NCBI RefSeq assembly: GCF_026965555.1
Contig: NZ_CP114040.1
Span: 7,724,001 to 7,788,000, forward strand
DNA length: 64,000 nt
Source of the DNA: Nannocystis punicea
GTDB lineage: Bacteria > Myxococcota_A > Polyangia > Nannocystales > Nannocystaceae
Reading direction: 5' to 3'
Part shown: positions 11,468 through 19,795 of the stretch, piece by piece
Layout: each line of letters begins with the position of its first letter
Position numbering within the stretch: the first letter of the stretch is position 1
Position numbers and translations under genes: made by a program
Notes under the pieces: generated by a model
Told to the model about the DNA's origin: nothing
The model's input: only the letters and a program-made list of their open reading frames with translations
Databases searched by the model: none

Positions 11468-13621
11468 TTACTGGATCCCGAGATCCTTGGCCTTCTCCGC
11501 CAGCGCCTGGATCTTCTTCTTCGTCGGGCCGTCGGCGTTGCGCAGCAGGTCGGCGAGGAACGCCGACAGCGTCAACTTCTGCAGGTCGTCGGCCGACACG
11601 CCGGACAGCACCTGCTTGAGGTCCTCGGGCAGGCTCTTCTTGCCGTCGAGGTAGTCGCCGAGCAGCTTCTTGAGGGTGTCGCTGTGGTCGATGGTGCCGT
11701 CGATCGACTGCGCGGTGCCGACGGCGCGCACGAACTTGTCGAAGAACTGGCCGTCGCCGCCGACGATGTTGATCTTGGCGTGCTCGAGCGCGGTCGCCAA
11801 CACGCGGGCCTGGGCCTCGGCGATGGTCTTCTGGGCCGCGATCTGGGCCAGCTGGACGTCGCGGTCGCGCTCGAGCTGGAGGCGGAACTCCTCGTGCGCG
11901 CGCGGCTCGCCGGCGAAGTTCTGCATCGCCTTGCCCTTCTCGGCCAGGCCGGTCGCCTCGGCCAGCAGCTTCTCGCGGATCGCCGACGCCTGGGCCACGC
12001 CCTGGCGCTCCTGCGCGACGGCCTGGGCCGAGCCCTGCTTCTCGATCGCCGCCGCGTCCGCCTCCTTCACGCGCACACCGGCCAGGCCCTTCTGCTCCTC
12101 GCCGCTGGCCTCGACCGCGAAGCGCTCGCGCGCGATCGTGTTCTCGGCCATGCCGCGCTTCTCGATCGCGCCGGCCTCGGCCTCCTGCACGCGGACCTTG
12201 GCCATCCCGAGCTTCTCGGTGGCGACCGCGTCGGCCTCCTTCACGCGCACGCTGGCCAGCCCCTGCGCGGCCTCCTGGGCCTGCAGGCCCTCGGCCTCGC
12301 GGATCTTCGCCTTGGCCTGCTTGTCGGCCGACTCGAGCGACGCCTCGGCGAGGATGAGCTGCTTCTTGGCCTCGTGCTTGGCCACCTCTTCCATCGCCTG
12401 GGCGTTCTTCACGTCCTTGACCAGGCGCTCCTGGGCCTCGCCCTCGGCCTTGATGACGCGCGACTCCTTGACGCGGTTGGCCTCGGCCAGCGTGCGCACG
12501 TCCTTGGTGCGCTCCTCCTCCTCGGCCACGCCCTTCTCGACCGACACGCGCTCGCGGACCACGTCGGCGATCGCCTTGCGCTCGATCTCCAGCGCCTTCT
12601 CCTTCTCGATGCGCAGCAGCTCGACCGCCCGCTCGCGCGCGATCGCCTCGGTCGCGCGGGCCTTCTCGACCCGCTCCGTCTCGACCTGGACCTCGCGCTC
12701 CTTGGCCTTCTCGGCGATGAGGATCGCGCGCAGCTTGTCCTGCTCGGCCTTGCCCATCTCGGCCTCGTTGGCCTGCTGGACCAGCGTCGTCTTCCTGTGC
12801 TCCTCGCTGGCGACCCGCATCGCCTCGTTCTGCTCGCGGGCCTGCGACATCGCGATCTCCTTGTGCTTCTTCGCCTCGGCGTCGGCGCGCTGCTGCTCGT
12901 AGCGGAACACCGCCTCGTCGGAGGCGAGGTTCTGCGAGCCGACGTCCATGCGCTCCTTCTGCCGCAGCTCGTTGGTGCGCACGTTCTGGGCGGCCGTGAT
13001 CTCGGTGATCTTGCGGATGCCCTGGGCGTCGAGGATGTTGTGCGGGTCGAGCGACGTCATCGGCGTCTGCTCGAGGAAGTCGATCGCCGCGTCGTCGAGG
13101 ATGTAGCCGTTGAGGTCGCGGCCGATGACCTCGATCAGCTCGTCCTTGAACTGCTCGCGCTTGGTGTAGAGCTCCTCGAAGTCGAGCCGCTTGCCGACGG
13201 TCTTGAGCGCCTCGGAGAACTTGGCCGAGAACAGCTCGTCGAGGGTCGCCTGGTCGGACGCGCGGGCGCAGCCGATCGACTGTGCCACCTTGAGCACGTC
13301 CTCCGGCGTCTTGTTGACGCGGACGAAGAAGGTGACCTTGATATCGGCGCGGATGTTGTCCTTGCAGATGAGGCCCTCCTTGCCGCGGCGGTCGATGTCG
13401 ATCGTCTTGACCGAGATGTCCATCATCTCGACGCGGTGGATGATCGGGTACACGATCTTGCCGGCGAACGAGACCTCGGCGCTGCTGTTCCAGCGATTGA
13501 TGATCAGCGCCTTGCCCTGGTCGACCTGGCGGAAGAACCGGCTGATGACGAACCCCATGGCGAACAGCCCCAACAGGCTCGCTACCACCACGCTTGCGAT
13601 CAGGATTAGCGTCGGATCCAT
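11468..13621 (-). CDS. Flotillin (YqiK-like SPFH/band 7 protein)
   Basis: 717 residues. One N-terminal membrane helix (residues ~5-28) is followed by an SPFH/band-7 domain (VDQGKALIINRW, then IDRRGKEGLICKDNI) to about residue 210, then a very long Ala/Glu/Lys coiled coil. Between ~450 and 560 the coiled coil repeats the pattern VRVKEADA-IEK-G-A several times. Flotillins oligomerise on the inner membrane and organise microdomains. The gene lies between the YqiJ-like gene (33-nt gap) and the AAA ATPase gene, on the same strand. The order matches the yqiJ-yqiK pair of enterobacteria plus the ATPase. The start ATG at 13621 directly precedes the membrane helix. Confidence 0.9.
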   Translation of the reverse strand: MDPTLILIASVVVASLLGLFAMGFVISRFFRQVDQGKALIINRWNSSAEVSFAGKIVYPIIHRVEMMDISVKTIDIDRRGKEGLICKDNIRADIKVTFFVRVNKTPEDVLKVAQSIGCARASDQATLDELFSAKFSEALKTVGKRLDFEELYTKREQFKDELIEVIGRDLNGYILDDAAIDFLEQTPMTSLDPHNILDAQGIRKITEITAAQNVRTNELRQKERMDVGSQNLASDEAVFRYEQQRADAEAKKHKEIAMSQAREQNEAMRVASEEHRKTTLVQQANEAEMGKAEQDKLRAILIAEKAKEREVQVETERVEKARATEAIARERAVELLRIEKEKALEIERKAIADVVRERVSVEKGVAEEEERTKDVRTLAEANRVKESRVIKAEGEAQERLVKDVKNAQAMEEVAKHEAKKQLILAEASLESADKQAKAKIREAEGLQAQEAAQGLASVRVKEADAVATEKLGMAKVRVQEAEAGAIEKRGMAENTIARERFAVEASGEEQKGLAGVRVKEADAAAIEKQGSAQAVAQERQGVAQASAIREKLLAEATGLAEKGKAMQNFAGEPRAHEEFRLQLERDRDVQLAQIAAQKTIAEAQARVLATALEHAKINIVGGDGQFFDKFVRAVGTAQSIDGTIDHSDTLKKLLGDYLDGKKSLPEDLKQVLSGVSADDLQKLTLSAFLADLLRNADGPTKKKIQALAEKAKDLGIQ

Positions 13622-13654
13622 ACTGTTTTATCCCTCTCCGCGGACGACCCCGCG

Positions 13655-14404
13655 CTACGGGCGGGCCAGGCTGTCCTTCACCTCGAATGGCTCGACCATG
13701 TAAGTCCGGGCTTCGGCGTCGTAGCTCACGAGCACCACGCGCATGTGCCTCGCCAGCGCGTTCGGCGTGGCGCAGCGGACGTCGACGATGAGGTTCGCGC
13801 CGTCCTCCTGCAGGTTGGCCTGGCCGAAGCGCTCGTCGACGCGGCCGGTGGTGACGACCGCGAGCTTGCCGACCAGATCGCTGCGCCGGATCGGCTGATG
13901 CGGCTTGAAGGCCTTGCCTAGCGCCCGGGCGATCAAACCCGACAGCATGCCGGCGACGACCATCGCGCCGAAGCCGATGGCGACGTGCACCGGGACGGAG
14001 GCGACACCGTAGTCGCGCAGCATCAGCGTGGCGAAGGTCGACAGGGCCCACGCGAACAGGGTCAGCATGGAGATGACGAGGGTCGCCGGCACCTTGCCGA
14101 AGCCCATCGCGGCCAGCAGGCTGAACCCGCCCGAGACGCCCTCGAGCTTGCCGACCGCACCTTCGATCTTGCCGGTGGCGCCCTCGACCGCCCCGTCGAC
14201 CTTGCCGGCCATCGCCTCGACCGCCCCGTCGACCTTGCCGGCCATCGCATCGACCGCCCCGTCGATCTTGCCGGCCGCGCCGTCGAGCAGGTCGCTGCCG
14301 ATCCCACCGACCAGAGCGAGCAGCCAGTACCCCATGACAATCAACAGGGCGACCGTGAACACCACGGTGGGGAAGCTGACGATCGCGGCGATGAACTCGT
14401 CCAT
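13655..14404 (-). CDS. YqiJ-like membrane protein with OB-fold (NfeD-like) tail
   Basis: About 249 residues from the ATG at 14404 (MDEFIAAIVSFPTVVF); an upstream ATG at 14458 would add 18 unlikely residues. Membrane segments lie near residues 5-32, about 90-115 and 128-155, and an OB-fold-like beta domain forms the C-terminus (DLVGKLAVVTTGRVDERFGQ). NfeD/YqiJ proteins pair with flotillins in the membrane, and this gene heads the flotillin/ATPase cluster. It is unusual in carrying three near-identical 11-residue repeats (pattern GKVDGAVEAMA) after the first helix, coded by 33-nt tandem repeats at 14184-14282. Confidence 0.7.
   Translation of the reverse strand: MDEFIAAIVSFPTVVFTVALLIVMGYWLLALVGGIGSDLLDGAAGKIDGAVDAMAGKVDGAVEAMAGKVDGAVEGATGKIEGAVGKLEGVSGGFSLLAAMGFGKVPATLVISMLTLFAWALSTFATLMLRDYGVASVPVHVAIGFGAMVVAGMLSGLIARALGKAFKPHQPIRRSDLVGKLAVVTTGRVDERFGQANLQEDGANLIVDVRCATPNALARHMRVVLVSYDAEARTYMVEPFEVKDSLARP
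14184..14282. repeat. 33-nt tandem repeat (three units) in the YqiJ-like gene
   Basis: Units at 14184-14216, 14217-14249 and 14250-14282, differing at a few bases and keeping the frame. Degenerate protein-level repeats continue past the last unit. Confidence 0.85.
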
Positions 14405-14502
14405 GGGCCAGCGGAGCGCGGAGTGTGAATGGTGCCACACGCCGCGTCGCTCTGCCAAGCCGACCGTCCGGGTTCGGATCCGCCCGATCCCGGCGAGTTA
14501 TC

Positions 14503-14516
14503 TGTCCGTGAAGACA
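14503..14516. repeat. Palindrome variant upstream of the YqiJ/flotillin/ATPase genes
   Basis: TGTCC GTGA AGACA, one mismatch from the consensus, in the ~140-nt gap between the aldehyde dehydrogenase stop and the YqiJ-like start. The gap holds no gene but must carry the promoter for the cluster if the cluster has its own. Confidence 0.6.
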
Positions 14517-14547
14517 GGTGCCTGCGCCGCTCGTCGGCGCGCGACGG

Positions 14548-16170
14548 TCACGACGATTCGTCGGACCGTTGATGACGCGCCAGCGACAGCAACGAACGGG
14601 CGATTTGCAGCGCCCCGCGCGCCTTCTTGCCGATCCCGGCGCCGTAGATCGCCCGCACCGCGCCGGTCACCAGCTCGAGCGTCGCCGGCCGTACGGGGTA
14701 CAGCGCCATGCCCTGGCGCACCGGGACGCGGTCGGTGACGATCGCCTTCTCGTTGCAGCAGGCGCGTAGGCCCTCGCGGCCGTTGATGCGCCCGAACCCC
14801 GAGATCTTGAGGCCGCCGAACGGCAGCGACTGGATCATGTAGGCCAGGCCGAAGTCGTTGACCGTGGTCATGCCGGCCGCGATCGCGCGGGCGAGCCGCT
14901 CGCCGCGGGCCGGATCGCGCGTGAACACCGACGAGCCGAGCCCGTACGGGCAATCGTTGGCGAGCCGCACCGCCTCGGCCTCGGAGTTGACCTTCAGGAT
15001 CACCATCACCGGGCCGAACTGCTCCTCCCGGGTGATCCGCATCGTGTGGTCGACGTCGACCAGCACCGTCGGCGGATAGTAGTTACCCGGCAGGTCGGTC
15101 CGCGGCTTGCCGCCGCACAACACCCGCGCGCCCTTGGCGACGGCGTCGTCGACCAGCTCCTGGACGATCTGGAGCTGGCGCGGCATCGTCATCGCGCCGA
15201 GGTCGACCTCGCCCTGCAGCGGCGGCCCCTGGCGCAGCGCCTTCGCGCGGGCCACCACCTCGTGCACGAACGCGTCGTAGATGCCGGCGAACACGTACAG
15301 CCGCTCGGCGCCGACGCACATCTGCCCGCAGGCGTTGAACACCCCGAACGTGGCGGTGCTGACCGCCTGCTCGAGGTCGGCGTCGTCGCAGATGATCATC
15401 GGGTCCTTGCCGCCGAGCTCGAGCACCACCGGGGTGAGCGTCTCCGCGGCCGCAGCCATGACCTTGCGGCCGTTCTGCGGCGAGCCGGTGAAGAAGATCT
15501 TGTCGACGCCCGAGGTCACGAGCGCCGAGCCGGTCTCGCCGTAGCCGGTGACGATCTGCACGAGGTCGGGGCTGTGGCCGCGACGTCGCAGCACCTCGGC
15601 GAAGATCTCGACGTAGCGCAGCGACGACCAGGTCGCCAGCTCGCTGACCTTGACCACCACCGCGTTGCCGGCGAACAGCGCCGGGATCGCCGGGCAGAAG
15701 AAGTTGTGGAACGGGAAGTTCCACGGCGCGATCACGCCGATGACCCCGAGCGGCAGGTACTCGACGCGCGCGGCCTTGTGCGGCAGGAGCCCCGACGGGC
15801 GCCGCTCGGCGCGGAGGTCGGCCTCGCCGTGCGCGATCGTGTAGCGGAGCTTCTCGCAGACGGGGAAGATCTCGCCCATCGCCGCGTCGACCATCGTCTT
15901 CCCGGAATCGCGCACCGCGAGGCGACAGATCTCCTCCTGGTGCTGGACCACGTAGCGCAAGATGTCCGAAAGGACAGCCCGCCGCTCGGCCCACGACGTC
16001 GCCGCCCACGCCGCCTGGGCCGCACGCGCCCGCTGGACCACGGCCACGACCGCGTCCCTGTCCATCACCGGCGCCTCGCCGAAGCGTTCGCCGGTGGCCG
16101 GATCGCTGCACGGTAGAACGGTGGGCGGCGGAGGGGGCTCGGGGGGAACGGTTCGCAGCGTGGTCGCCAT
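14548..16170 (-). CDS. Aldehyde dehydrogenase family protein
   Basis: NAD(P)-dependent oxidation of an aldehyde to the acid. 540 residues from the ATG at 16170 (MATTLRTVPPEPPPPP). Conserved blocks: APWNFPFHN, catalytic Glu in LELGGKDP (~252), nucleophile Cys in GQMCVGAERLYV (~285), and EEQFGPVMVI. It is longer than the ~480-residue norm because of a C-terminal extension after the fold (YPVRPATLELVTGAVRAIYG), typical of membrane-associated ALDH3-like or succinate-semialdehyde-like members. A perfect palindrome copy (15963-15976) encodes VLSD near residue 66. The longer upstream frame to 16533 is rejected because it lacks ALDH similarity. Substrate unknown. Confidence 0.9.
   Translation of the reverse strand: MATTLRTVPPEPPPPPTVLPCSDPATGERFGEAPVMDRDAVVAVVQRARAAQAAWAATSWAERRAVLSDILRYVVQHQEEICRLAVRDSGKTMVDAAMGEIFPVCEKLRYTIAHGEADLRAERRPSGLLPHKAARVEYLPLGVIGVIAPWNFPFHNFFCPAIPALFAGNAVVVKVSELATWSSLRYVEIFAEVLRRRGHSPDLVQIVTGYGETGSALVTSGVDKIFFTGSPQNGRKVMAAAAETLTPVVLELGGKDPMIICDDADLEQAVSTATFGVFNACGQMCVGAERLYVFAGIYDAFVHEVVARAKALRQGPPLQGEVDLGAMTMPRQLQIVQELVDDAVAKGARVLCGGKPRTDLPGNYYPPTVLVDVDHTMRITREEQFGPVMVILKVNSEAEAVRLANDCPYGLGSSVFTRDPARGERLARAIAAGMTTVNDFGLAYMIQSLPFGGLKISGFGRINGREGLRACCNEKAIVTDRVPVRQGMALYPVRPATLELVTGAVRAIYGAGIGKKARGALQIARSLLSLARHQRSDESS
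15963..15976. repeat. TGTCC-N4-GGACA palindrome inside CDS
   Basis: Exact consensus copy, loop GAAA, in the aldehyde dehydrogenase gene; encodes part of RAVLSDI on the minus strand. Confidence 0.75.
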
Positions 16171-16615
16171 GGCGCGGCACCTTAGCGGCTTTGCCGGCGC
16201 GCCGGCTTGAGCCGGATCACGTCGTCTGCAAACATCGACGTGTCGCCGGTCTTCGCATGCCCCTGGCCCCCGCCGCGCAGCCCGTCGTCGCCGCGCCCGA
16301 CCTGCCCCCGCAGCGAGTGCCGCGACCGGGGCCCTTCGACCCGCCCTCGCGCGGGGATCCGGGCAGCTGCCTGGGCATGAAGAGGGCGCAATACGGCACC
16401 GACGAGCAACGCAGCCGGCGTGACGGAGAACGGGCGCGGGAGGACAAGGCCCGGTCGCGACGTCGGGCCCCGGATCCACCCCGACGCCACGCATCGCCTC
16501 AGCGGACGCGCGCGAGCTCACGATCCGCCGCACCGACGGCTCCGGTCCTCGGGACGAGCGGCGCGCACGACATGGTCTTTAGGACAGGTAAACATTAACC
16601 TTCGGACATCTGCCC
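16171..16615. other. 445-nt divergent intergenic region
   Basis: Lies between the starts of the aldehyde dehydrogenase (minus) and outer-membrane-like (plus) genes. It must hold both promoters, but I see no convincing -35/-10 pair. Near the plus-strand start there is a degenerate palindrome (TGGTC TTTA GGACA, about 16572-16585) and a short AT-rich stretch (AACATTAACC). Confidence 0.4.
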
Positions 16616-17437
16616 ATGCATCACTCGTTGGTCGCCGCCCTATCGTTCGCCCTCTTGCAACCTGCCGCGCCCGCCCTCGCGCCGGCCCCGGCGGCCCAGC
16701 CTGCCCCCGTAGCTGTCCAACCAGCGGCGCCGCCTGTCCCGGCGCAGCCCGCCGCGCCCGCGCAGCCTTACGCGCAACCGACTCCGCCCGAGCAACCCTA
16801 CGCGCAGCCGCTCGAGCCCACGCAGCCCTACCCACCGCCCAGCCAGCCCCAGGGCGGCCCGCCGAACACGTACTCCCCCGAGACGCCGCCCGCCACGACG
16901 ACGACGCCGCCCGCCGGCGTCGAGGGGCCCGCGAACGCCCCCGAATCGGTCACGCACCGCAAGCTCGTGTTCGCCAACTTTTACGCCCTCAACTTCGGCA
17001 TCCTCTCGCCCTTCCCCTCCGGCGACTTCAGCTTCTTCCTCGGCACCAACCTGCGCCCGCGCAAGAACCGGGCCCGCACCTTCGACTGGAACACTGCGCT
17101 CGGCTACCAGTTGACGCTCTCGGTCGGCCTCGCGGACGAGATGTCGTACGAGCTGTCCCCGGTCGACGACTACAACATCTTCATCCACCGCCACCACCTC
17201 ACCGCGATGGGCTACGGCGGGCAGAAGCAACGGCTGTTCTACTCGATGGGCGCCGGCGTCGCGTTCCTGCTGTCGCAGATAGGCGGCGTCGAGGGCGAAG
17301 GCCGCCTCGGCTACGTGTTCAGCAAGCCGGAGAGGCGGATCAAGGGCGTGGTCGGCGGGCAGGCCCGCATCACCGCCGCGTTCGGCGGCGTCCCGCTGCT
17401 GCAGCTGGGGCCGTTCATCGGCTTCATGACTTTCTGA
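16616..17437 (+). CDS. Exported Pro/Ala/Gln-rich protein with outer-membrane-barrel-like domain
   Basis: 273 residues. A signal-like N-terminus (MHHSLVAALSFALLQPAAPA) leads into ~90 residues of Pro/Ala/Gln with repeats such as QPYAQP, which may span the periplasm or peptidoglycan. The last ~160 residues alternate polar and aromatic/hydrophobic residues (KLVFANFYALNFGILSPF, GVAFLLSQIGGVEGEG) and end in Phe (GPFIGFMTF), as expected for an outer-membrane beta-barrel with a C-terminal aromatic. No named family recognised. An array of palindromes follows the stop. Confidence 0.6.
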   Translation: MHHSLVAALSFALLQPAAPALAPAPAAQPAPVAVQPAAPPVPAQPAAPAQPYAQPTPPEQPYAQPLEPTQPYPPPSQPQGGPPNTYSPETPPATTTTPPAGVEGPANAPESVTHRKLVFANFYALNFGILSPFPSGDFSFFLGTNLRPRKNRARTFDWNTALGYQLTLSVGLADEMSYELSPVDDYNIFIHRHHLTAMGYGGQKQRLFYSMGAGVAFLLSQIGGVEGEGRLGYVFSKPERRIKGVVGGQARITAAFGGVPLLQLGPFIGFMTF

Positions 17438-17448
17438 CCGCGCGGACA

Positions 17449-17504
17449 TGTCGCCCGAGACAGGTCCGCGAGAACATGCCCTGAAGGGCATGCCCCGGCG
17501 GGCA
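17449..17504. repeat. Array of three palindromes between convergent genes
   Basis: TGTCG CCCG AGACA (17449-17462), TGCCC TGAA GGGCA (17477-17490) and TGCCC CGGC GGGCA (17491-17504). The last two have perfectly complementary arms that both differ from the usual TGTCC/GGACA. The array fills the gap between the plus-strand stop (17437) and the minus-strand stop (17508) and could act as a bidirectional terminator or 3'-end protector. Confidence 0.75.
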
Positions 17505-17507
17505 CGC

Positions 17508-18749
17508 TCAGCGGTGGAAGCGGACGTGGAAGTGGTCGCGGTGGCCCTTCCAGTGGCGGATGATGCCGTAGCCACGGCCCTTGCCGCGCGGGTACTGGAA
17601 CAGCTCGTCGAGCTTGGACTCCGGCACGCCTTTCTTCTTGGCGTGCTCGTAGAGGACCTTCTGCAGGCCGTAGTCGAGGAAGATCGCGCGGACCTCCTTG
17701 GTGTCGACGAACGACTTGATGAGCGCCCACGTGCGCGCGACGTCGAGGTTGTCGGCGTTGCCGGAGAGGAACCGGACCTCGCCGGCGTCTGCCCCCTTGA
17801 GCACCAGGCCGACGTCGACGTCGACGCCCTTCTGGTGCGACTTGTGGCCCTTGAGCGGCCCCCCGCCGCGGGCGCTGATGTCGCCGACGTGCACCTGCGG
17901 CCCGCCCTTGATGCCTTTCAGCTGGGCGTACTTCGAGATCGCGAACTTGATCGCCTTGATCGTCGCGCCTGTCCCGAATGCCAGGTTCGGCCGCTTGATG
18001 TAATAGTACTTGCCCGGGTCGAGCGGGATGCCGATCCGCAGCACCCCGCGATCTTCGTCCTTCGAGGGAGCGAACGCGGCGATGATGCCGCGGTCGACGA
18101 GGATCGTCAGCTCGTCGCCGGGCCGCAGGTCGGACTTGTTGGCGTCCAGCCGCTTGCGCAGCGAGCCCTTCTGCAGCGCGAGCAGCTCGCTGACCTTCAT
18201 GTGGTACTTCTCGGCGATCTCGCTCAGCGAGTCGCCCTTCTTGACCGTGTAGCTGCCCTCCTCTTCGAGGTGCGGCGGCACCTCGGGGTCGGGGCAGACC
18301 AGCACGATCTGGCCGATCGACAGCTTGTCCGGGTTCTTCTTCAGCTTCGGATTGAGCCTGGTGATGTCGCCCATCCGCACCCCGTACTGGCCGGCGATGC
18401 GCCCGAGGTTGTCGCCGGACTTGACCTTGTGCTCCCAGATCGGCGTCTTGCCGCCGCAGCGCGGGTCGCCCTTGGGCTTCTTGGCCGAACTCGACTTCGT
18501 CGGCTTCTTGCCGGACTTGGCCGACTTGGACTTGGTCGCGGTCGGCGGCTCCGGCTCCGCCGCCGGCTCGGGCGCGATGACCGCTGGGACGTCTTCTTCT
18601 TCCTCTTCCTCGGGGGTGCCCGCCTCGGGCGGGTCGAGCAGGACCGGGGAGGCCGCCGCGGTGGGGACCGTCACGAGCCCGATCCACAGGGCCAGAGCGG
18701 TCAGCGCCCGCGGCAGGCGCCCGTGAGGGAGAAGATGGCTGGTTCGCAT
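17508..18749 (-). CDS. LysM-containing penicillin-insensitive murein endopeptidase (MepA-like)
   Basis: 413 residues. A signal peptide (ALTALALWIGLVTVPTAAA) and a Glu-run plus Lys/Ser-rich linker are followed by two LysM peptidoglycan-binding motifs, near residue 106 (HKVKSGDNLGRIAGQYGV) and near 166 (YTVKKGDSLSEIAEKYHM). A MepA/LAS metallopeptidase domain occupies ~215-413. Zinc-ligand-type motifs are visible: HVGDIS, then GHKSHQKGVDVDVG, and HRDHFHVRF at the extreme C-terminus. It should cleave peptide cross-links in peptidoglycan in the periplasm. A degenerate CCTG...CAGG palindrome (17970-17983) is within the catalytic domain. The 182 nt upstream, before the divergent MoxR gene, hold no gene. 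Confidence 0.88.
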   Translation of the reverse strand: MRTSHLLPHGRLPRALTALALWIGLVTVPTAAASPVLLDPPEAGTPEEEEEEDVPAVIAPEPAAEPEPPTATKSKSAKSGKKPTKSSSAKKPKGDPRCGGKTPIWEHKVKSGDNLGRIAGQYGVRMGDITRLNPKLKKNPDKLSIGQIVLVCPDPEVPPHLEEEGSYTVKKGDSLSEIAEKYHMKVSELLALQKGSLRKRLDANKSDLRPGDELTILVDRGIIAAFAPSKDEDRGVLRIGIPLDPGKYYYIKRPNLAFGTGATIKAIKFAISKYAQLKGIKGGPQVHVGDISARGGGPLKGHKSHQKGVDVDVGLVLKGADAGEVRFLSGNADNLDVARTWALIKSFVDTKEVRAIFLDYGLQKVLYEHAKKKGVPESKLDELFQYPRGKGRGYGIIRHWKGHRDHFHVRFHR

Positions 18750-18931
18750 TCAGCGCTCCTGTGCTCGAACAGGCCCGGGGGCCCGCGCCGCGGCCTTAGA
18801 CCGCGGCGGGGGCGCCAGATTCACCACCCAGGGCCCTTCAGGGACAAAAGTCTCACGCGCGGCGGCAAAGCGCCACAAACTCGCGAGGTCCTCGCGGCGC
18901 CGGCCCGACGCCTGATATACCGGCACTCACG

Positions 18932-19780
18932 ATGGAGAGCGTCGTCATCCAGGGCGTCGAATTGCGCCTCACTCCGCCCGACGAGATGCGCTGGCAGTGG
19001 GTCGGGCGACCCGAGTTGAAGCGCCAGCTGCTGGCCGCGTGGGCCGTGTTGGACGAACAAGATCACGCGCTGTCGCCACGTTTAGTCGGCAAGCCCGGCG
19101 TTGGCAAGACGACATTGGCGTCGGCCGCCGCGCGCGCCCTCGACGTCCCGCTCTATGTGTTCCAGGCGACCATGGACACCCGGCCCGAGGACCTGCTGGT
19201 CACGCCGGTCATCACCGATGGCCAGAAGCTGCGCTACACCGCCAGCCCGCTGGTGAGCGCGATGATCAAGGGCGGCGTGTGCGTGCTCGACGAGGGCAAC
19301 CGCATGAGCGAGCGCAGCTGGGCCTCGCTGGCGCCGCTGCTCGACCGCCGGCGCTACGTCGAGTCGGTGGTCGCGGGCGTCAAGATCCACGCGCATCGCA
19401 ACTTCCGCTTCTGCGCGACGATGAACGACGACGCCAGCACCTTCGACATCCCCGAGTACATCCAGAGCCGGCTGCAGCCGCAGATCGTGATCGACTTCCC
19501 CGAGCGCGACGAGGAGACCGCGATCCTGCAGGCCAACCTGCCGTTCGCCAGCCCGCGGATCCTCCACTACCTCGCGGTGTTCCTCCAGCGCGCGCACGAG
19601 GACGACCAGCCGTTCACGGTGCGCGACGGCATCAACATCGCCCGCTACGCGCTGAAGCTCGGCGCCAGCGACCGCGGCGGCCTCGACGTGAAGAAGCACG
19701 TGCGCCAGGCCACCGCCATGATCCTCGGCGACGACGCGCTCGAGTACCTCCCCGGCGAGGTCCCGCTCGAGCAGCCTTGA
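18932..19780 (+). CDS. MoxR-family AAA ATPase (paired with TraB-like protein)
   Basis: 282-residue AAA+ ATPase. Walker A GKPGVGKTTL near residue 54, Walker B GGVCVLDEGNRM near 113, sensor FCATMNDD, and arginine-finger region SRLQPQIVIDFP. MoxR ATPases remodel partner proteins, often VWA proteins. The next gene begins 15 nt downstream on the same strand, so the two are very probably one operon. No VWA gene is adjacent; the nearest downstream VWA-type genes are at 26.3 and 32.4 kb. Confidence 0.85.
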   Translation: MESVVIQGVELRLTPPDEMRWQWVGRPELKRQLLAAWAVLDEQDHALSPRLVGKPGVGKTTLASAAARALDVPLYVFQATMDTRPEDLLVTPVITDGQKLRYTASPLVSAMIKGGVCVLDEGNRMSERSWASLAPLLDRRRYVESVVAGVKIHAHRNFRFCATMNDDASTFDIPEYIQSRLQPQIVIDFPERDEETAILQANLPFASPRILHYLAVFLQRAHEDDQPFTVRDGINIARYALKLGASDRGGLDVKKHVRQATAMILGDDALEYLPGEVPLEQP

Positions 19781-19795
19781 CCTGAACTTTCGGCC

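Noticed and set aside
5564..13609. A 2681-codon plus-strand open frame
   Set aside because: It lies antisense to the flotillin and AAA ATPase genes; its translation is Leu/Arg/Asp-rich low complexity, as expected from the opposite strand of high-GC coding DNA.
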